Below are positions 10,518 to 19,791 of a stretch of DNA of 64,000 nucleotides, one piece after another. Made by a program: the position numbers and the translations under genes. The notes under the pieces were generated by a model. That model worked only from the letters and a program-made list of their open reading frames with translations, searched no databases and was not told the origin of the DNA. The stretch's first letter is position 1. Each line of letters starts with the position of its first letter. This DNA is from Streptomyces sp. NBC_00525 (GTDB lineage Bacteria > Actinomycetota > Actinomycetes > Streptomycetales > Streptomycetaceae): NCBI RefSeq assembly GCF_036346595.1, contig NZ_CP107834.1, forward strand, positions 310,001 to 374,000, given 5' to 3'.

Positions 10518-11664
10518 CGGCGCGCAGCACCACGAACTTCGGGTCGCCCGCGACGGTCTGGCAGTTGCCGAAGACGCGGCGCAGGGTGGTGTGGTGGCCC
10601 AGGTGCCGGTTGGCGACGACCCACAGCTCGCCGCCCCGGCGCAGGGCGCGCCGCGCGCCGTAAAACATGCTCCGGGCGGTGGCGTCGGTGGTGGCCTGGT
10701 GCGAGTGGAACGGCGGGTTGTTGAGGACCAGGTCGGCGCTGTCGGGCTCGGCGCCGGCCAGGCCGTCCCCGACGACGAAGCTCGCCCGTGCGCCGGGTCC
10801 GGTGTTGGCGCGGAAGGTCTCCTCGGCGGAGGCGACGGCCTGGTGGGACTCGTCGATGAAGGTGAGGGTGGCGTCCGGGTTGGCGAGGGCGGCGGCGAGG
10901 CCGAGGACGCCGTTGCCGCAGCCGAGGTCCACGACCCGGTCCGGCCCGGTGCGGACCGGCAAGTGCTTGAGGAAGAAGCGGGTGCCGATGTCGAGCCGGT
11001 CGGCGCAGAAGATCCCGGCGTGGTTGGTGACGGTGTGCCCGGCGGCCGCTCCGGCGTCCGGGGGCAGTGCGTAGCGCAGGGGCCAGGGGCTGGGGGTGCG
11101 CGGCAGGGCCGGGTCCGGGGTGCAGTGGATGAGCCGGGCCTTGCGCACGGCGAGGGAGGTGCGGGTGGGGCCGATGATGCGCTCGAACAGGGCGAGGGTC
11201 GAGGTGTGGATCTCCTTGACCATGCCGGTGCCGATGACGAGGGTGCCGGCGTGGACGGCGGGCGCGAGCCGGTGGAGCTGGTCCTCCAGGAAGGCGAGGC
11301 TCTTGGGTACGCGGACGAGCAGGACGTCGATGCGGTCCGGCGGGGTGTCGCGCGGGGAGAGCAGGCGCACGGCGTCCGCGGGCAGGCCGTTGCGCGCGAG
11401 GTTCGCTGCGGTCGCCCGCTGCCCGAGGCAGGAGTCGCTGATCTGCACCGGGTGGTGGCCGGCGAGCGCGGTGCTGAGGGCGCCCCAGCGGTCCCCGACC
11501 ACCACGACGCGGCCCTCGACGGCGACCGGGGCGGCGCCTTCGGTGCCCTCCAGGTGCTGGAGCAGATAGGCGTCGGCCGCGTCCCAGGCACGGAGCGGGT
11601 CGCGGGGGTCCTCGGGGAAACGGGCGAGGTCATAACCGCCCGCTGACGTCGTCAAACGGTTCAT
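10507..11664 (-). CDS. rlmG: class I rRNA methyltransferase, RlmG/RsmC-like
   Basis: A 385-residue protein with two tandem halves, as in RlmG/RsmC (ribosomal guanine-N2 methyltransferases). The N-terminal half is a degenerate methyltransferase-like domain (EGRVVVVGDRWGALSTAL). The C-terminal half is catalytic, with SAM motif VDLGCGNGVLGL and the nucleobase-amine motif NNPPFHSH. Expected product is N2-methylguanine in 23S or 16S rRNA; which position cannot be settled by eye. Its 3' end overlaps the convergent frameshifted gene by 11 bp. A TAGCCT hexamer lies 9 nt before the ATG with no clear Shine-Dalgarno. Confidence 0.85.
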   Translation of the reverse strand: MNRLTTSAGGYDLARFPEDPRDPLRAWDAADAYLLQHLEGTEGAAPVAVEGRVVVVGDRWGALSTALAGHHPVQISDSCLGQRATAANLARNGLPADAVRLLSPRDTPPDRIDVLLVRVPKSLAFLEDQLHRLAPAVHAGTLVIGTGMVKEIHTSTLALFERIIGPTRTSLAVRKARLIHCTPDPALPRTPSPWPLRYALPPDAGAAAGHTVTNHAGIFCADRLDIGTRFFLKHLPVRTGPDRVVDLGCGNGVLGLAAALANPDATLTFIDESHQAVASAEETFRANTGPGARASFVVGDGLAGAEPDSADLVLNNPPFHSHQATTDATARSMFYGARRALRRGGELWVVANRHLGHHTTLRRVFGNCQTVAGDPKFVVLRAVKR

Positions 11665-11707
11665 TGTGCGTTCAGGCTAACCGAGCCGGGCCCGGCGCCC
11701 GTACTGC

Positions 11708-11770
11708 CGTACGGCGCGACGGCCGCTGCCGCCGCGCCTGGTGCGCCTGGTGCGCCTGGTGCGCCGTACG
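11708..11770. repeat. 10-bp inverted repeat enclosing 3.5 copies of a 9-mer
   Basis: Arms cgtacggcgc (11708-11717) and gcgccgtacg (11761-11770) are perfect complements. The loop holds three tandem copies of gcgcctggt plus a partial fourth (11734-11765). It lies between two same-strand genes and could form a large cruciform or terminator for the upstream rlmG-strand transcript. Confidence 0.6.
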
Positions 11771-11776
11771 TGCCGT

Positions 11777-11977
11777 CTACGGCAGTCGCTTGTCGATGGC
11801 CGCCCGGCCCTCCCTGGCCAGGGTGCGTTTCGCCCAGTCGAGGTTGGCCGGGGTCAGGTCCTTCCCCGACGCGAGCACCAGGTCCTCCGCGGACGGGTCG
11901 TCGGTGGCGCCGGTGTGCAAGAGGTCGTCCGGAGTCACGCCTCGGACGTCGGATACGGAATCGGACTCGTCGCTCAT
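11777..11977 (-). CDS. small conserved hypothetical protein (66 aa)
   Basis: A 66-residue acidic protein starting MSDESDSVSDVRGVTPDDLL and ending AREGRAAIDKRLP. There is no signal peptide or membrane segment. The body has two predicted amphipathic stretches (SAEDLVLASGKDLTPANLDWAKRTL, given here only as a description). Proteins like this are recurrent in streptomycetes, but I do not know a function. Coding is supported by codon bias and a clean ATG. It lies downstream of rlmG on the same strand after the repeat hairpin. Confidence 0.65.
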   Translation of the reverse strand: MSDESDSVSDVRGVTPDDLLHTGATDDPSAEDLVLASGKDLTPANLDWAKRTLAREGRAAIDKRLP

Positions 11978-12099
11978 GCCGCCTCCCTTTCCTTCCCGTC
12001 ATTCTCGCCCGCCGCCGACGCCGCCGCATCCGAGGCCGGGAGCGGCCCGCGAGGCGGGCGCCGCGCCCTCACTTGACCTGCACATGATAGATACGCGGC

Positions 12100-12121
12100 G
12101 TTCACACATCGTGACGGTCCG
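12100..12121 (+). promoter_or_regulatory. possible PHO-box-like direct repeat
   Basis: Two 11-bp units in register, gttcacacatc and gtgacggtccg, lie ~105 bp before the secreted nuclease start. The first half-unit matches the GTTCACC core of streptomycete PhoP boxes closely, the second only partly. Regulation by phosphate would make sense for an extracellular nuclease, but this is inference. Confidence 0.3.
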
Positions 12122-12226
12122 CATGGGACGCTCCCGCGTACACATAGCGGACACCACTCACCGCGGAACCGTTTCCCCACCCCCGACGGCGCCGCGGTGC
12201 GTGCATTCCCGGAGAGGACACCCCAC

Positions 12227-13066
12227 ATGTCCCGTCGCCACCTTCCCGCGCGCGGCTCCCTGCCCGTCGCGCTCGCCGCCCTCGCGGTGCTCACCGGCAC
12301 GGCGGCCGCCGCGCCCGCACCGCTGCCCTCCCCCGCCACCGCGGCCTCCACCACCGCGGCCCGCTCCTCGCTCTCCGCGCTCGACGACACCTACTACGAG
12401 GACGCGGCCGGCAGGACCGGCACCGCGCTCAAGAACGCCCTGCACACGATCATCAGCGACCAGAGCAGGCTCAGCTACAGCCAGGTCTGGAACGCCCTGA
12501 AGGACACCGACCAGGACCCGGCCGACTCCACCCACGTCATCCTGCTGTACACCGGGCGCTCGGAGCCCAAGAGCGACAACGGCGGCAACGTCGGCCAGTG
12601 GAACCGGGAGCACGTCTGGGCCAAGTCCCACGGCGACTTCGGTACGGCCACCGGCCCCGGCACCGACATCCACCATCTGCGCCCGGCCGACGTCCAGGTC
12701 AACTCCGTACGGGGCAACAAGGACTTCGACAACGGCGGCAGCCAGGTGAGCAACGCGCCGGGCAACTACACCGACAGCAACTCCTTCGAACCACGCGACG
12801 CCGTCAAGGGCGACGTGGCCCGCATGATCCTCTACATGGCGGTGCGCTACGAGGGCGACGACGCCTTCCCCGACCTGGAGCCCAACGACAAGGTGTCGAA
12901 CGGGTCCGCCCCGTACATGGGCCGGCTCTCCGTACTGAAGCAGTGGAACGAGCAGGACCCGCCGGACTCCTTCGAGAAGCGGCGCAACGACGTCATATAC
13001 GAGCGGTACCAGCACAACCGGAACCCGTTCGTGGACCACCCGGAGTGGGTGGAGGCCATCTGGTGA
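12227..13066 (+). CDS. secreted endonuclease I family nuclease (HNH/His-Me finger)
   Basis: A 279-residue secreted nuclease of the EndA/endonuclease I family. It has a Sec signal (RRHLPARGSLPVALAALAVL, with an Ala-rich cleavage region near residue 30). The catalytic His-Me-finger region reads WNREHVWAKSHGDFG followed by GTDIHHLRPADVQVNS, with the general-base His in HHLRP and metal-binding Asn further on. The family cuts DNA (and RNA) without sequence specificity, giving nutrient scavenging or extracellular DNA turnover. ATG 12227 has ggagagg at -9, and an ATG ten codons upstream lacks this. It is convergent with the following lipoprotein gene across a hairpin. Confidence 0.88.
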   Translation: MSRRHLPARGSLPVALAALAVLTGTAAAAPAPLPSPATAASTTAARSSLSALDDTYYEDAAGRTGTALKNALHTIISDQSRLSYSQVWNALKDTDQDPADSTHVILLYTGRSEPKSDNGGNVGQWNREHVWAKSHGDFGTATGPGTDIHHLRPADVQVNSVRGNKDFDNGGSQVSNAPGNYTDSNSFEPRDAVKGDVARMILYMAVRYEGDDAFPDLEPNDKVSNGSAPYMGRLSVLKQWNEQDPPDSFEKRRNDVIYERYQHNRNPFVDHPEWVEAIW

Positions 13067-13105
13067 CGGCCTCTCGCTGAGCGGCGCGCGGGCCGCCGGC
13101 CGTCA
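13064..13105. terminator. bidirectional terminator spanning two stop codons
   Basis: Perfect arms tgacggcc (13064-13071) and ggccgtca (13098-13105) each contain the stop codon of one of the two convergent genes. An inner gcggc/gccgc stem adds stability. Confidence 0.6.
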
Positions 13106-13669
13106 GCTCCGTTCCGCCTGGGCGACCCGGGGGAACGACTTGACGCCGGCGGCCTTCGCGCTGTTGGCGTGCTCGCTGACCGTCTCGCCGGGCGCCACGC
13201 CGGAGAAGCCGAGCACCACGGAGTCCAGCACCTTGTCCGATGAGCCGACGAACTCGACGCGCACCGCGAAGAACGCCGCGTCGTCGCCCCGGTTCGTCAC
13301 GCGGACCAGGGCGCTGCGGAACTTCTCGCCGGACCGGACCGCGATGCCGCTGACGGAGACGTCGTCGATCGCGTCGCCCTTGCCCTTCACGCCCTTGAGG
13401 GTCGCCGCGGCCTTCTGCCGGTCGCGCTCCGCGTCGGCGGAGACCGAGGCGGCGAACTCGTCCTGGGTGCGCCCGCCGGGGCTGGCGCTCGGGCTCGCCT
13501 CCGGCTCGGCGGACAAGGTGCGGGTGGACCGGGCGGTGCCCGGTGACGAGGTGTCGGAGTCACCGCAGGCGGCGGCGCCCGCGACGAGCAGCGCGGTGAG
13601 TACGGCGGGGGTCAGGCCGCGGGCCACCCGGCCCGGAAGGGGGCGCCGCACGGGGCCGGTCCGGTTCAC
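13103..13669 (-). CDS. putative lipoprotein with FxLYD-like domain
   Basis: A 188-residue predicted lipoprotein. The signal peptide is PAVLTALLVAGAAACGDSD with lipobox Cys in GAAAC, followed by a Ser/Thr/Pro-rich linker and a ~100-residue beta-sandwich-like domain (VSVSGIAVRSGEKFRSALVRVTNRG ... in outline), reminiscent of FxLYD domains that sit on the outer membrane face. GTG 13669 was chosen because ggag stands 8 nt upstream. The longest frame (to 13750) would place 27 extra residues before the signal. Function unknown. Confidence 0.75.
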   Translation of the reverse strand: MNRTGPVRRPLPGRVARGLTPAVLTALLVAGAAACGDSDTSSPGTARSTRTLSAEPEASPSASPGGRTQDEFAASVSADAERDRQKAAATLKGVKGKGDAIDDVSVSGIAVRSGEKFRSALVRVTNRGDDAAFFAVRVEFVGSSDKVLDSVVLGFSGVAPGETVSEHANSAKAAGVKSFPRVAQAERS

Positions 13670-13820
13670 AAACGCTCCGTCCACTGAAGCGGGCGCGGGA
13701 GACAGGGCTCCTCGCACCCGGAATGACCAACTCGCCCATACTAGGATCAAAAGGTATGAATTGACTCGTTGGAATCACCCGCTCCGTAACGCGGTGCGCC
13801 AATCCCCAGGGAGGGAATTG

Positions 13821-14936
13821 ATGGACACGGACGCCCTGACCGCCGGCCTGCTTCAGGAGCTGCGCGCGACCAGGCCCTATCCGGCCCTGTCCCTGACCAT
13901 GCCGACCCACCGGCGTGCCCCGGACAACGCCCAGGACCCCGTACGGCTGCGCAATCTGCTGTCCGAGGCCCACAACCGGCTGGAGGCCGACCCGGCCGTC
14001 TCCCGCGAGACCTGCGCGGCGATCAAGCGGCAACTGGAGCGCGCCGTCGACGAACTCGACCAGCGCCGGGCGCTGGACGCGCTGGTGCTCCTGGCGACCG
14101 CCGACGAGTACCGGATCTGGCGACTGCCGCGTACCGCACCCGAACGGGTGGTGCTGAGCGACAGCTACCTCACCCGCAACCTGGTCGCCGCGAAGGCTCA
14201 GGCCCGGCCCTTCTGGGCGCTGACGGTGGCCGCCGACCACGCCGCACTCTTCAGCGGCACGACCGAGTCGGTGCAGGAGGTCCACATCGGCGGCTTCCCG
14301 CTCACGGCCCCGCGCGAGGACTTCGACCCGCAGCGCGAGGAGCAGATCGGCGACACGCCCAGCAACTTCGCCAGCGAGGACACCAAGCTCTTCCTGCGCA
14401 CGGTGGACGAGAAGCTGCGCGCCGTGCTGGCCACCGACCCGCGTCCGCTGTACCTGGTCGGCATCGCCCCCGCGCTCGCCCTGTTCGAGGAGGCCGGGCA
14501 GTGCGCGAAGGACGCGGTGGGCCGGGTCACCAAGGGCGCGCCGGCCGACAACGCGCCCCGCGAACTGCTCACCGAGCTGCGCCCCGCCCTGGAGGCCCGG
14601 CGCGCCCGCTTCGCGGCGGAGATCGACGCCAAGCTCGACGCGGCACGCGGCCGCAAGGCGTTCGCCGGGGGCCTGGACGAGGTGTGGGCGGCGGTGCGCG
14701 AGGGGCGCGCCGGGCTGGTGGCGGTGGAGGAGCATTACCAGCAGACGGTGCGGATGGACGAGGAACATCTCCGGCCGGTCACCGACGAGGTGGTGGACCC
14801 GGCCGACGTGACCGTCCGCGAGGACATCGTGGACGAGCTGGTGGAGGCGGCGCTGGACAGCGGGGCGGAGGTGTACTTCGTCGCCGACGACTCCCTCGAG
14901 GCGCACGGCCGGATCGCGGCGGAACTGCGCTTCTAG
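13821..14936 (+). CDS. baeRF3-like domain protein
   Basis: A 371-residue protein resembling the bacterial archaeo-eukaryotic release-factor-like (baeRF3) family, often labelled chemotaxis protein by propagation. It opens MDTDALTAGLLQELRATRPYPA, has a central region GTTESVQEVHIGGFP, and ends GAEVYFVADDSLEAHGRIAAELRF, an eRF1-domain-3-like fold. There is no signal or membrane segment. The start has an excellent Shine-Dalgarno, agggaggg. Members are proposed from comparative genomics to act in ribosome rescue or hibernation. A strong terminator follows, so it looks monocistronic. Confidence 0.75.
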   Translation: MDTDALTAGLLQELRATRPYPALSLTMPTHRRAPDNAQDPVRLRNLLSEAHNRLEADPAVSRETCAAIKRQLERAVDELDQRRALDALVLLATADEYRIWRLPRTAPERVVLSDSYLTRNLVAAKAQARPFWALTVAADHAALFSGTTESVQEVHIGGFPLTAPREDFDPQREEQIGDTPSNFASEDTKLFLRTVDEKLRAVLATDPRPLYLVGIAPALALFEEAGQCAKDAVGRVTKGAPADNAPRELLTELRPALEARRARFAAEIDAKLDAARGRKAFAGGLDEVWAAVREGRAGLVAVEEHYQQTVRMDEEHLRPVTDEVVDPADVTVREDIVDELVEAALDSGAEVYFVADDSLEAHGRIAAELRF

Positions 14937-14980
14937 GACCGGCCCGGCACGCACGGCCGGCCGGCCCGGCGCGACGGGCC

Positions 14981-15014
14981 AGGGGCCCGGACGGAACGCT
15001 CCGTCCGGGCCCCT
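14981..15014. terminator. strong hairpin terminator
   Basis: A perfect 15-bp stem, aggggcccggacgga / tccgtccgggcccct, with a 4-nt loop. It separates the convergent baeRF-domain gene and phosphoketolase gene. Confidence 0.8.
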
Positions 15015-15031
15015 CGCCGTGTCCCGCGCGC

Positions 15032-17431
15032 TCAGCCCTCCCAGGACCAGTCGGCCACCTCGGGCAGGTCGGTGCCGTGTTCGCGAATCCAGGCGTGGTG
15101 GCGGGTGCGGGAGTCCGCCATCTCCTGACGCACCGCCACCGCGCGGACGCCGAGGCCGGGGACCCGGTCGATCACGTCCATGACCAGCCGGTAGCGGTCG
15201 AGGTCGTTGCGGACGACCATGTCGAAGGGCGTGGTCGTGGTGCCCTCCTCCTTGTAGCCGCGCACATGCAGATCGCCGTGCCCGGCGCGGCGGTAGGCCA
15301 GCCGGTGGATCAGCCAGGGGTAGCCGTGGTACGCGAAGACGACCGGCCTGCCCCGGGTGAACAGCGCGTCGTACTCGGAGTCCGGCATGCCGTGCGGATG
15401 CTCGGAGTGCGGCATGAGCCGGGCCATGTCGACCACGTTGACCACCCGTACGGCCAGTTCCGGCAGATGGCGCCGCAGCAGCTGGGCGGCCGCCAGGGTC
15501 TCCAGGGTGGGCACGTCGCCGGCGCAGGCGAGGACGACGTCGGGCTCGCGGCCGCCGTCCTCGGTGCCCGCCCACTCCCAGACGCCGGCGCCGCGTGCGC
15601 AGTGCACCCGTGCCTGGTCCAGGGTCAGCCAGTCGAAACTCGGCTGCTTCCCGGCGACGATGACATTGACGTAGTCCCGGCTGCGCAGCGCGTGGTCGGC
15701 CACGGAGAGCAGGGTGTTGGCGTCGGGCGGCAGATAGACCCGGACGACCTCGGGGCTCTTGTTGAGGACGTGGTCGACGAACCCGGGGTCCTGGTGCGAG
15801 AAGCCGTTGTGGTCCTGGCGCCAGACGTGCGAGGTGAGCAGGTAGTTGAGGGAGGCGATGGGGCGGCGCCAGGCGAGCCGGCGCGAGGTGCGCAGCCATT
15901 TGATGTGCTGGTTGACCATCGAGTCCACGATGTGCGCGAACGCCTCGTAGCAGGAGAACAGCCCGTGCCGGCCGGTCAGCAGATAGCCCTCCAGCCAGCC
16001 CTGGCACAGATGCTCGGACAGCACCTCCATGACCCGGCCGTCGCGGGAGAGGTGCTCGTCGGTCGGGAGGGTGCGGGCCTGCCAGGCCTTGCCGCTGGCC
16101 TCGTAGACCGCGTCGAGCCGGTTGGAGGCGGTCTCGTCGGGGCCGACGAGCCGGAAGTCCCTGCGGTCGGCGGTGGCCGCCATGACCGCTTCCAGGAGGC
16201 CGCCCAGGACGCGGGTGGGCTCGCGCAGCGTACGGCCGGGCCGGTCCACCGGGACGGCGAACCCGTCCAGGTCCGGGATGGGCAGGTCGCGCAGGAACAG
16301 GCCGCCATTGGCGTAGGGGGAGGCGCCCAGGCGCAGGTCGCCCTCGGGGACGCAGGCCAGCACCTGTTCGGTGGGGCGGCCGTCGGCGTCGAAGAGTTCG
16401 GCGGGCCGGTAGGAGCGGAGCCATGCCTCCAGCCGGCGCAGGTGGTCGGGGTTCTCGCGGACGCCGGGGAGCGGGACCTGGTGGGCGCGCCAGGTGCCTT
16501 CGACGGGCACTCCGTCCACCTCGGCGGGCCCGGTCCAGCCCTTCGGGGTGCGCAGGACGATCATCGGCCAGCGCGGCCGCCCGGTGTCGCCGCCGGTCCG
16601 GGCGGCGGCCTGGATCTCCGCGACGCGGTCGGCTGCGCGGTCCATCGCGAGGGCCATGGCCCGGTGCACGGCGCGCGGTTCGTCGCCCTCGACGTAGAGG
16701 GGGTCGTGGCCGTAGCCGCGCAGCAGGGCGTCGAGTTCGGTGTGCGGGAGGCGGGCGAGCACGGTCGGGTTGGCGATCTTGTAGCCGTTGAGGTGGAGGA
16801 CCGGCAGGACGGCGCCGTCGTGGACGGGGTCGAGGAACTTGTTGGCGTGCCAGGACCCGGCGAGCGGTCCGGTCTCCGCCTCGCCGTCACCGATGACGCA
16901 GGTGACCAGCAGCTCCGGGTGGTCGAGCGCGGCTCCGTAGGCGTGGCCGAGCGAGTAGCCGAGTTCGCCGCCCTCGTGGATGGAGCCGGGGGTCTCGGGG
17001 GCGACGTGGCTGGGGACCCCGCCGGGGAAGGAGAACTGCTTGAACAGCCGGCCCATGCCCTCGGCGTCCCGGCCGATGTCGGGGTAGATCTCCGAGTAGC
17101 TGCCTTCCAGCCAGGAGCCGGCGAGGACGGCGGGCCCGCCGTGGCCGGGGCCCCAGACGCACAGGGCGCGGGTGCCGCGGGCGCGGACGAGGCGGTTGAG
17201 GTGGGTGTAGACGAGGTTGAGCCCCGGTGAGGTGCCCCAGTGTCCGAGCAGCCGGGGTTTGATGTGCTCGGGGGCGAGCGGCCGGGTCAGCAGGGGGTTG
17301 TCCATCAGGTAGATCTGGCCGGCGGCCAGGTAGTTGGCGGCCCGCCAGTGCGCGTCGAGCGCGTCGATCTCCTCGTCGCCGGGGCCGGTCGCCCGCGGGG
17401 GCGGCGGGGGCTGCGGTGGGGCGTCGCTCAT
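15032..17431 (-). CDS. xfp: phosphoketolase (xylulose-5-P / fructose-6-P)
   Basis: A 799-residue thiamine-diphosphate enzyme that splits xylulose-5-phosphate or fructose-6-phosphate with phosphate into acetyl-phosphate and glyceraldehyde-3-P or erythrose-4-P. Signatures: [20 protein letters not shown] near residue 70, the ThDP/Mg motif [19 protein letters not shown] near 180, and the second domain with [25 protein letters not shown]. Full length for the family. ATG 17431 with upstream gagaggcagga. It lies 22 bp downstream of the aldehyde dehydrogenase on the same strand, so both are likely one operon feeding C2 units. I cannot tell its substrate preference. Confidence 0.95.
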   Translation of the reverse strand: MSDAPPQPPPPPRATGPGDEEIDALDAHWRAANYLAAGQIYLMDNPLLTRPLAPEHIKPRLLGHWGTSPGLNLVYTHLNRLVRARGTRALCVWGPGHGGPAVLAGSWLEGSYSEIYPDIGRDAEGMGRLFKQFSFPGGVPSHVAPETPGSIHEGGELGYSLGHAYGAALDHPELLVTCVIGDGEAETGPLAGSWHANKFLDPVHDGAVLPVLHLNGYKIANPTVLARLPHTELDALLRGYGHDPLYVEGDEPRAVHRAMALAMDRAADRVAEIQAAARTGGDTGRPRWPMIVLRTPKGWTGPAEVDGVPVEGTWRAHQVPLPGVRENPDHLRRLEAWLRSYRPAELFDADGRPTEQVLACVPEGDLRLGASPYANGGLFLRDLPIPDLDGFAVPVDRPGRTLREPTRVLGGLLEAVMAATADRRDFRLVGPDETASNRLDAVYEASGKAWQARTLPTDEHLSRDGRVMEVLSEHLCQGWLEGYLLTGRHGLFSCYEAFAHIVDSMVNQHIKWLRTSRRLAWRRPIASLNYLLTSHVWRQDHNGFSHQDPGFVDHVLNKSPEVVRVYLPPDANTLLSVADHALRSRDYVNVIVAGKQPSFDWLTLDQARVHCARGAGVWEWAGTEDGGREPDVVLACAGDVPTLETLAAAQLLRRHLPELAVRVVNVVDMARLMPHSEHPHGMPDSEYDALFTRGRPVVFAYHGYPWLIHRLAYRRAGHGDLHVRGYKEEGTTTTPFDMVVRNDLDRYRLVMDVIDRVPGLGVRAVAVRQEMADSRTRHHAWIREHGTDLPEVADWSWEG

Positions 17432-17453
17432 GGTCCTGCCTCTCTGCGGGCGG

Positions 17454-18866
17454 TCACCGGGGCTCGGAGCCGTACCAGACGGTGGTGGCGTTGCAGAACT
17501 CGCGGATGCCGTGCCCGGCGAGTTCGCGCCCGTAGCCGGAGCGCTTCACGCCGCCGAAGGGCAGCGCGGGGTGGGAGGCGGTCATGCCGTTGAAGAAGAC
17601 GCCGCCGGCCCGGAGGTCGCGGACGCAGCGTTCGGCCTCGCCGGCGTCACGGGTCCATACGTTGGAACTGAGTCCGAAGGGGGTGTCGTTGGCCACCTCC
17701 AGGGCCTGGTCGAGGCTGTCCACGCGGTAGAGGGAGGCGACCGGGCCGAAGGTCTCCTCGCGGTGGACGCGCATCTCGGGTGTGATGCCGGCGAGGACGG
17801 TGGGCGCGTAGAACCAGCCGTTCTCCAGTCCGCCGGCCAGGCCCTCGGGGCGGCCGCCGCCGCACAGGGCCTCGGCGCCCCGGCGCAGGGCGTCGTCCAC
17901 CAGTTCCTCGATGTCGGCGCGGCCCTGTTCGCTGGCGAGCGGTCCGACGTCGGTGGACTCCTCCAGCGGGTCGCCCACGGTCAGTTCGCGCATGCCGGCG
18001 GTGAAGCGTTCGGCGAACTCCTCGTACACCTCGGTGTGCACGATGAACCGCTTGGCGGCGATGCAGGACTGGCCGTTGTTCTGGGCGCGGGCGGTGACGG
18101 CGGTACGGGCGGCCTTGGCGACGTCCGCGGAGGGCAGGACGAGGTAGGGGTCGCTGCCGCCGAGTTCGAGGACGGTGTGCTTGATCTCGTCGCCGGCGAT
18201 CGCGGCGACGGAGCGGCCGGCCGGTTCGCTGCCGGTCAGGGTCGCGGCGGCGACGCGGGGGTCGCGCAGGATGCCCTCGACGGCCTTGGAGCCCACCAGC
18301 AGGGTCTGGAAGCAGCCGGCCGGAAAGCCGGCGCGGCGGAAGAGGTCGCCGAGGTAGAGCGCGGTCTGCGGCACGTTGGATGCGTGCTTCAGCAGGCCGG
18401 TGTTGCCCGCCATCAGGGCGGGGGCGGCGAAGCGCACGACCTGCCAGAGCGGGAAGTTCCACGGCATGACGGCCAGGACCGGGCCCAGCGGGCGGTAGCG
18501 GACGTACGCGCGTACCGCGCCGGAGTCCTCGACGTCGGCGGGCGAGGGGTGCTCGTCGGCGAGCAGTTCCTCGGCGCGGGCGGCGTACCAACGCATCGCC
18601 TTGGCGCACTTGGCGGCCTCGGCGCGGGCGGCGGTGACGGGTTTGCCCATCTCCAGGGTCATGGTGCGGGCGATGTCCCGCCGGTCCTCGTCCAGCAGGT
18701 CGGCGGCCCGGCCGAGCAGCCGGGCCCGTTCGCCGAATGAGGTGGTGCGGTAGTCGCGGAAGGCGGCGTCGGCCGCGGCGATCCGCTTCTCGATCTCGTC
18801 GTCGTCCAGGGCGTCGAACGTTCTGAGCGTCTCGCCGTTCGCGGGGTTGACCGTCGCGATGGGCAT
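17454..18866 (-). CDS. NAD(P)-dependent aldehyde dehydrogenase, succinate-semialdehyde-type
   Basis: A 470-residue aldehyde dehydrogenase with the family's catalytic elements: PWNFPLWQ in the cofactor cleft, [12 protein letters not shown] with the general-base Glu, and [11 protein letters not shown] with the nucleophile Cys. Near the C-terminus is [19 protein letters not shown]. Overall it resembles GabD-like NADP succinate-semialdehyde dehydrogenases of streptomycetes, but the true aldehyde is not certain. ATG 18866 has aaggagg upstream. The phosphoketolase follows after 22 bp, suggesting co-expression. Confidence 0.92.
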   Translation of the reverse strand: MPIATVNPANGETLRTFDALDDDEIEKRIAAADAAFRDYRTTSFGERARLLGRAADLLDEDRRDIARTMTLEMGKPVTAARAEAAKCAKAMRWYAARAEELLADEHPSPADVEDSGAVRAYVRYRPLGPVLAVMPWNFPLWQVVRFAAPALMAGNTGLLKHASNVPQTALYLGDLFRRAGFPAGCFQTLLVGSKAVEGILRDPRVAAATLTGSEPAGRSVAAIAGDEIKHTVLELGGSDPYLVLPSADVAKAARTAVTARAQNNGQSCIAAKRFIVHTEVYEEFAERFTAGMRELTVGDPLEESTDVGPLASEQGRADIEELVDDALRRGAEALCGGGRPEGLAGGLENGWFYAPTVLAGITPEMRVHREETFGPVASLYRVDSLDQALEVANDTPFGLSSNVWTRDAGEAERCVRDLRAGGVFFNGMTASHPALPFGGVKRSGYGRELAGHGIREFCNATTVWYGSEPR

Positions 18867-18961
18867 GCCTGTGGCCTCCTTGCCTCGGTACCTCGACCGT
18901 GCCGCGCGCCGGGGCCCGCCGCAACGCGGGCCGGGGCACGGCGGGCCCCCGGCACCGCATA

Positions 18962-19015
18962 CCCGGCCGGCGCGGATCATGCGTGCTCGGGGACACGCGA
19001 TCCGCGCCGGCCGGG
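18962..19015. terminator. long perfect hairpin after the ATPase gene
   Basis: A 17-bp perfect stem runs 18962-18978 to 18999-19015 (cccggccggcgcggatc and its complement). A further gcgtg/cacgc pairing sits inside the 20-nt loop. It stands between the minus-strand ATP-binding gene and the aldehyde dehydrogenase start. Confidence 0.8.
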
Positions 19016-19063
19016 GGTCGGGGGCGGGGTGGGACGGGGCGGGACCGCCGGGGCCCGTCCGCC

Positions 19064-19594
19064 TCAGACGAGGGCGGGGGCGGGGGTGACGTCGGGGACG
19101 CTCTCCTCTACGGCGGCCGGGACCGGCTCGGGGATCTCGGCGGCCACGACGGGCGGGCGGCGGAACTCGCGGACGCCGGGCAGCGGCGGCAGCGGCACCA
19201 GTCCGATGTGCTGGGGCTCCTGGGCGTACCGGGTGAACCAGACGACCTTGCCGTCGGCGGTGCGGCAGGTGCCCCAGCTGTCGCTGAGGGCCATGACGCG
19301 GCTCAGGCCGCCGCCGCCCTCGCGGAGCAGCCGGGGCATCCCGGAGCCGTTGTCTGCGACGGAGACCGTGAGGTGCCGTCCGGACCAGCGGAGTTCGACG
19401 ACGCAGCGGTTGTCGTCACCGACGTGCCGGTGGACATTGGTCAGCAGCTCCTCCACGGCACGGCACACGGGCCGTACGTGGAGTTCGAGACTCCAGTGGC
19501 GCAGATGGGCGGCGACTATGCGTCGCAGCTGGTCGACACGTTCTGCGGAAACCTGGAGTTCGACCAGATAGTGCCGGTCGAGTGGAACGGTCAT
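19064..19594 (-). CDS. ATP-binding anti-sigma-factor-like protein (HATPase_c_2)
   Basis: A 176-residue protein with a GHKL ATPase fold of the RsbW/SpoIIAB-like type that is abundant in Streptomyces. The N box is VEELLTNVHRH, the G1 box is VADNGSGMP, and the G2 region is GGGGLSRVMALSD. A ~50-residue Pro/Val-rich tail follows. Such proteins act as anti-sigma factors or serine kinases on anti-anti-sigma partners, but no partner gene is adjacent. ATG 19594 is used. A 7-bp inverted repeat lies ~90 bp upstream. Confidence 0.82.
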   Translation of the reverse strand: MTVPLDRHYLVELQVSAERVDQLRRIVAAHLRHWSLELHVRPVCRAVEELLTNVHRHVGDDNRCVVELRWSGRHLTVSVADNGSGMPRLLREGGGGLSRVMALSDSWGTCRTADGKVVWFTRYAQEPQHIGLVPLPPLPGVREFRRPPVVAAEIPEPVPAAVEESVPDVTPAPALV

Positions 19595-19682
19595 CGTCGA
19601 GGCTCCTCACATCGAGGCCCACGTGCTTCGCCCCGTTGAACCAACGACCCCCGAATACGAAGAGTGAGCGGATGTCTCTTCT

Positions 19683-19704
19683 GGGTCACTCAACAGGGTG
19701 ACCC
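19683..19704. promoter_or_regulatory. inverted repeat upstream of the ATPase gene
   Basis: Arms gggtcac and gtgaccc with an 8-bp spacer are perfect. The position, ~90 bp before the start of the anti-sigma-like gene and ~90 bp after the stop of the molybdenum subunit, fits either an operator or a weak terminator. Confidence 0.35.
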
Positions 19705-19791
19705 CGCTGGGCCGGTCGCGCAACATGTCGGCCCGCACACCCGGTGTGACCGGCGCTTTCGCGCGGCCGGGTGACGGGCGCGCCGTGGTGG

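Noticed and set aside
13560..16424. 954-codon open frame on the minus strand
   Set aside because: Crosses lipoprotein, baeRF and phosphoketolase genes in wrong frames. Arg/Pro-rich with no family.
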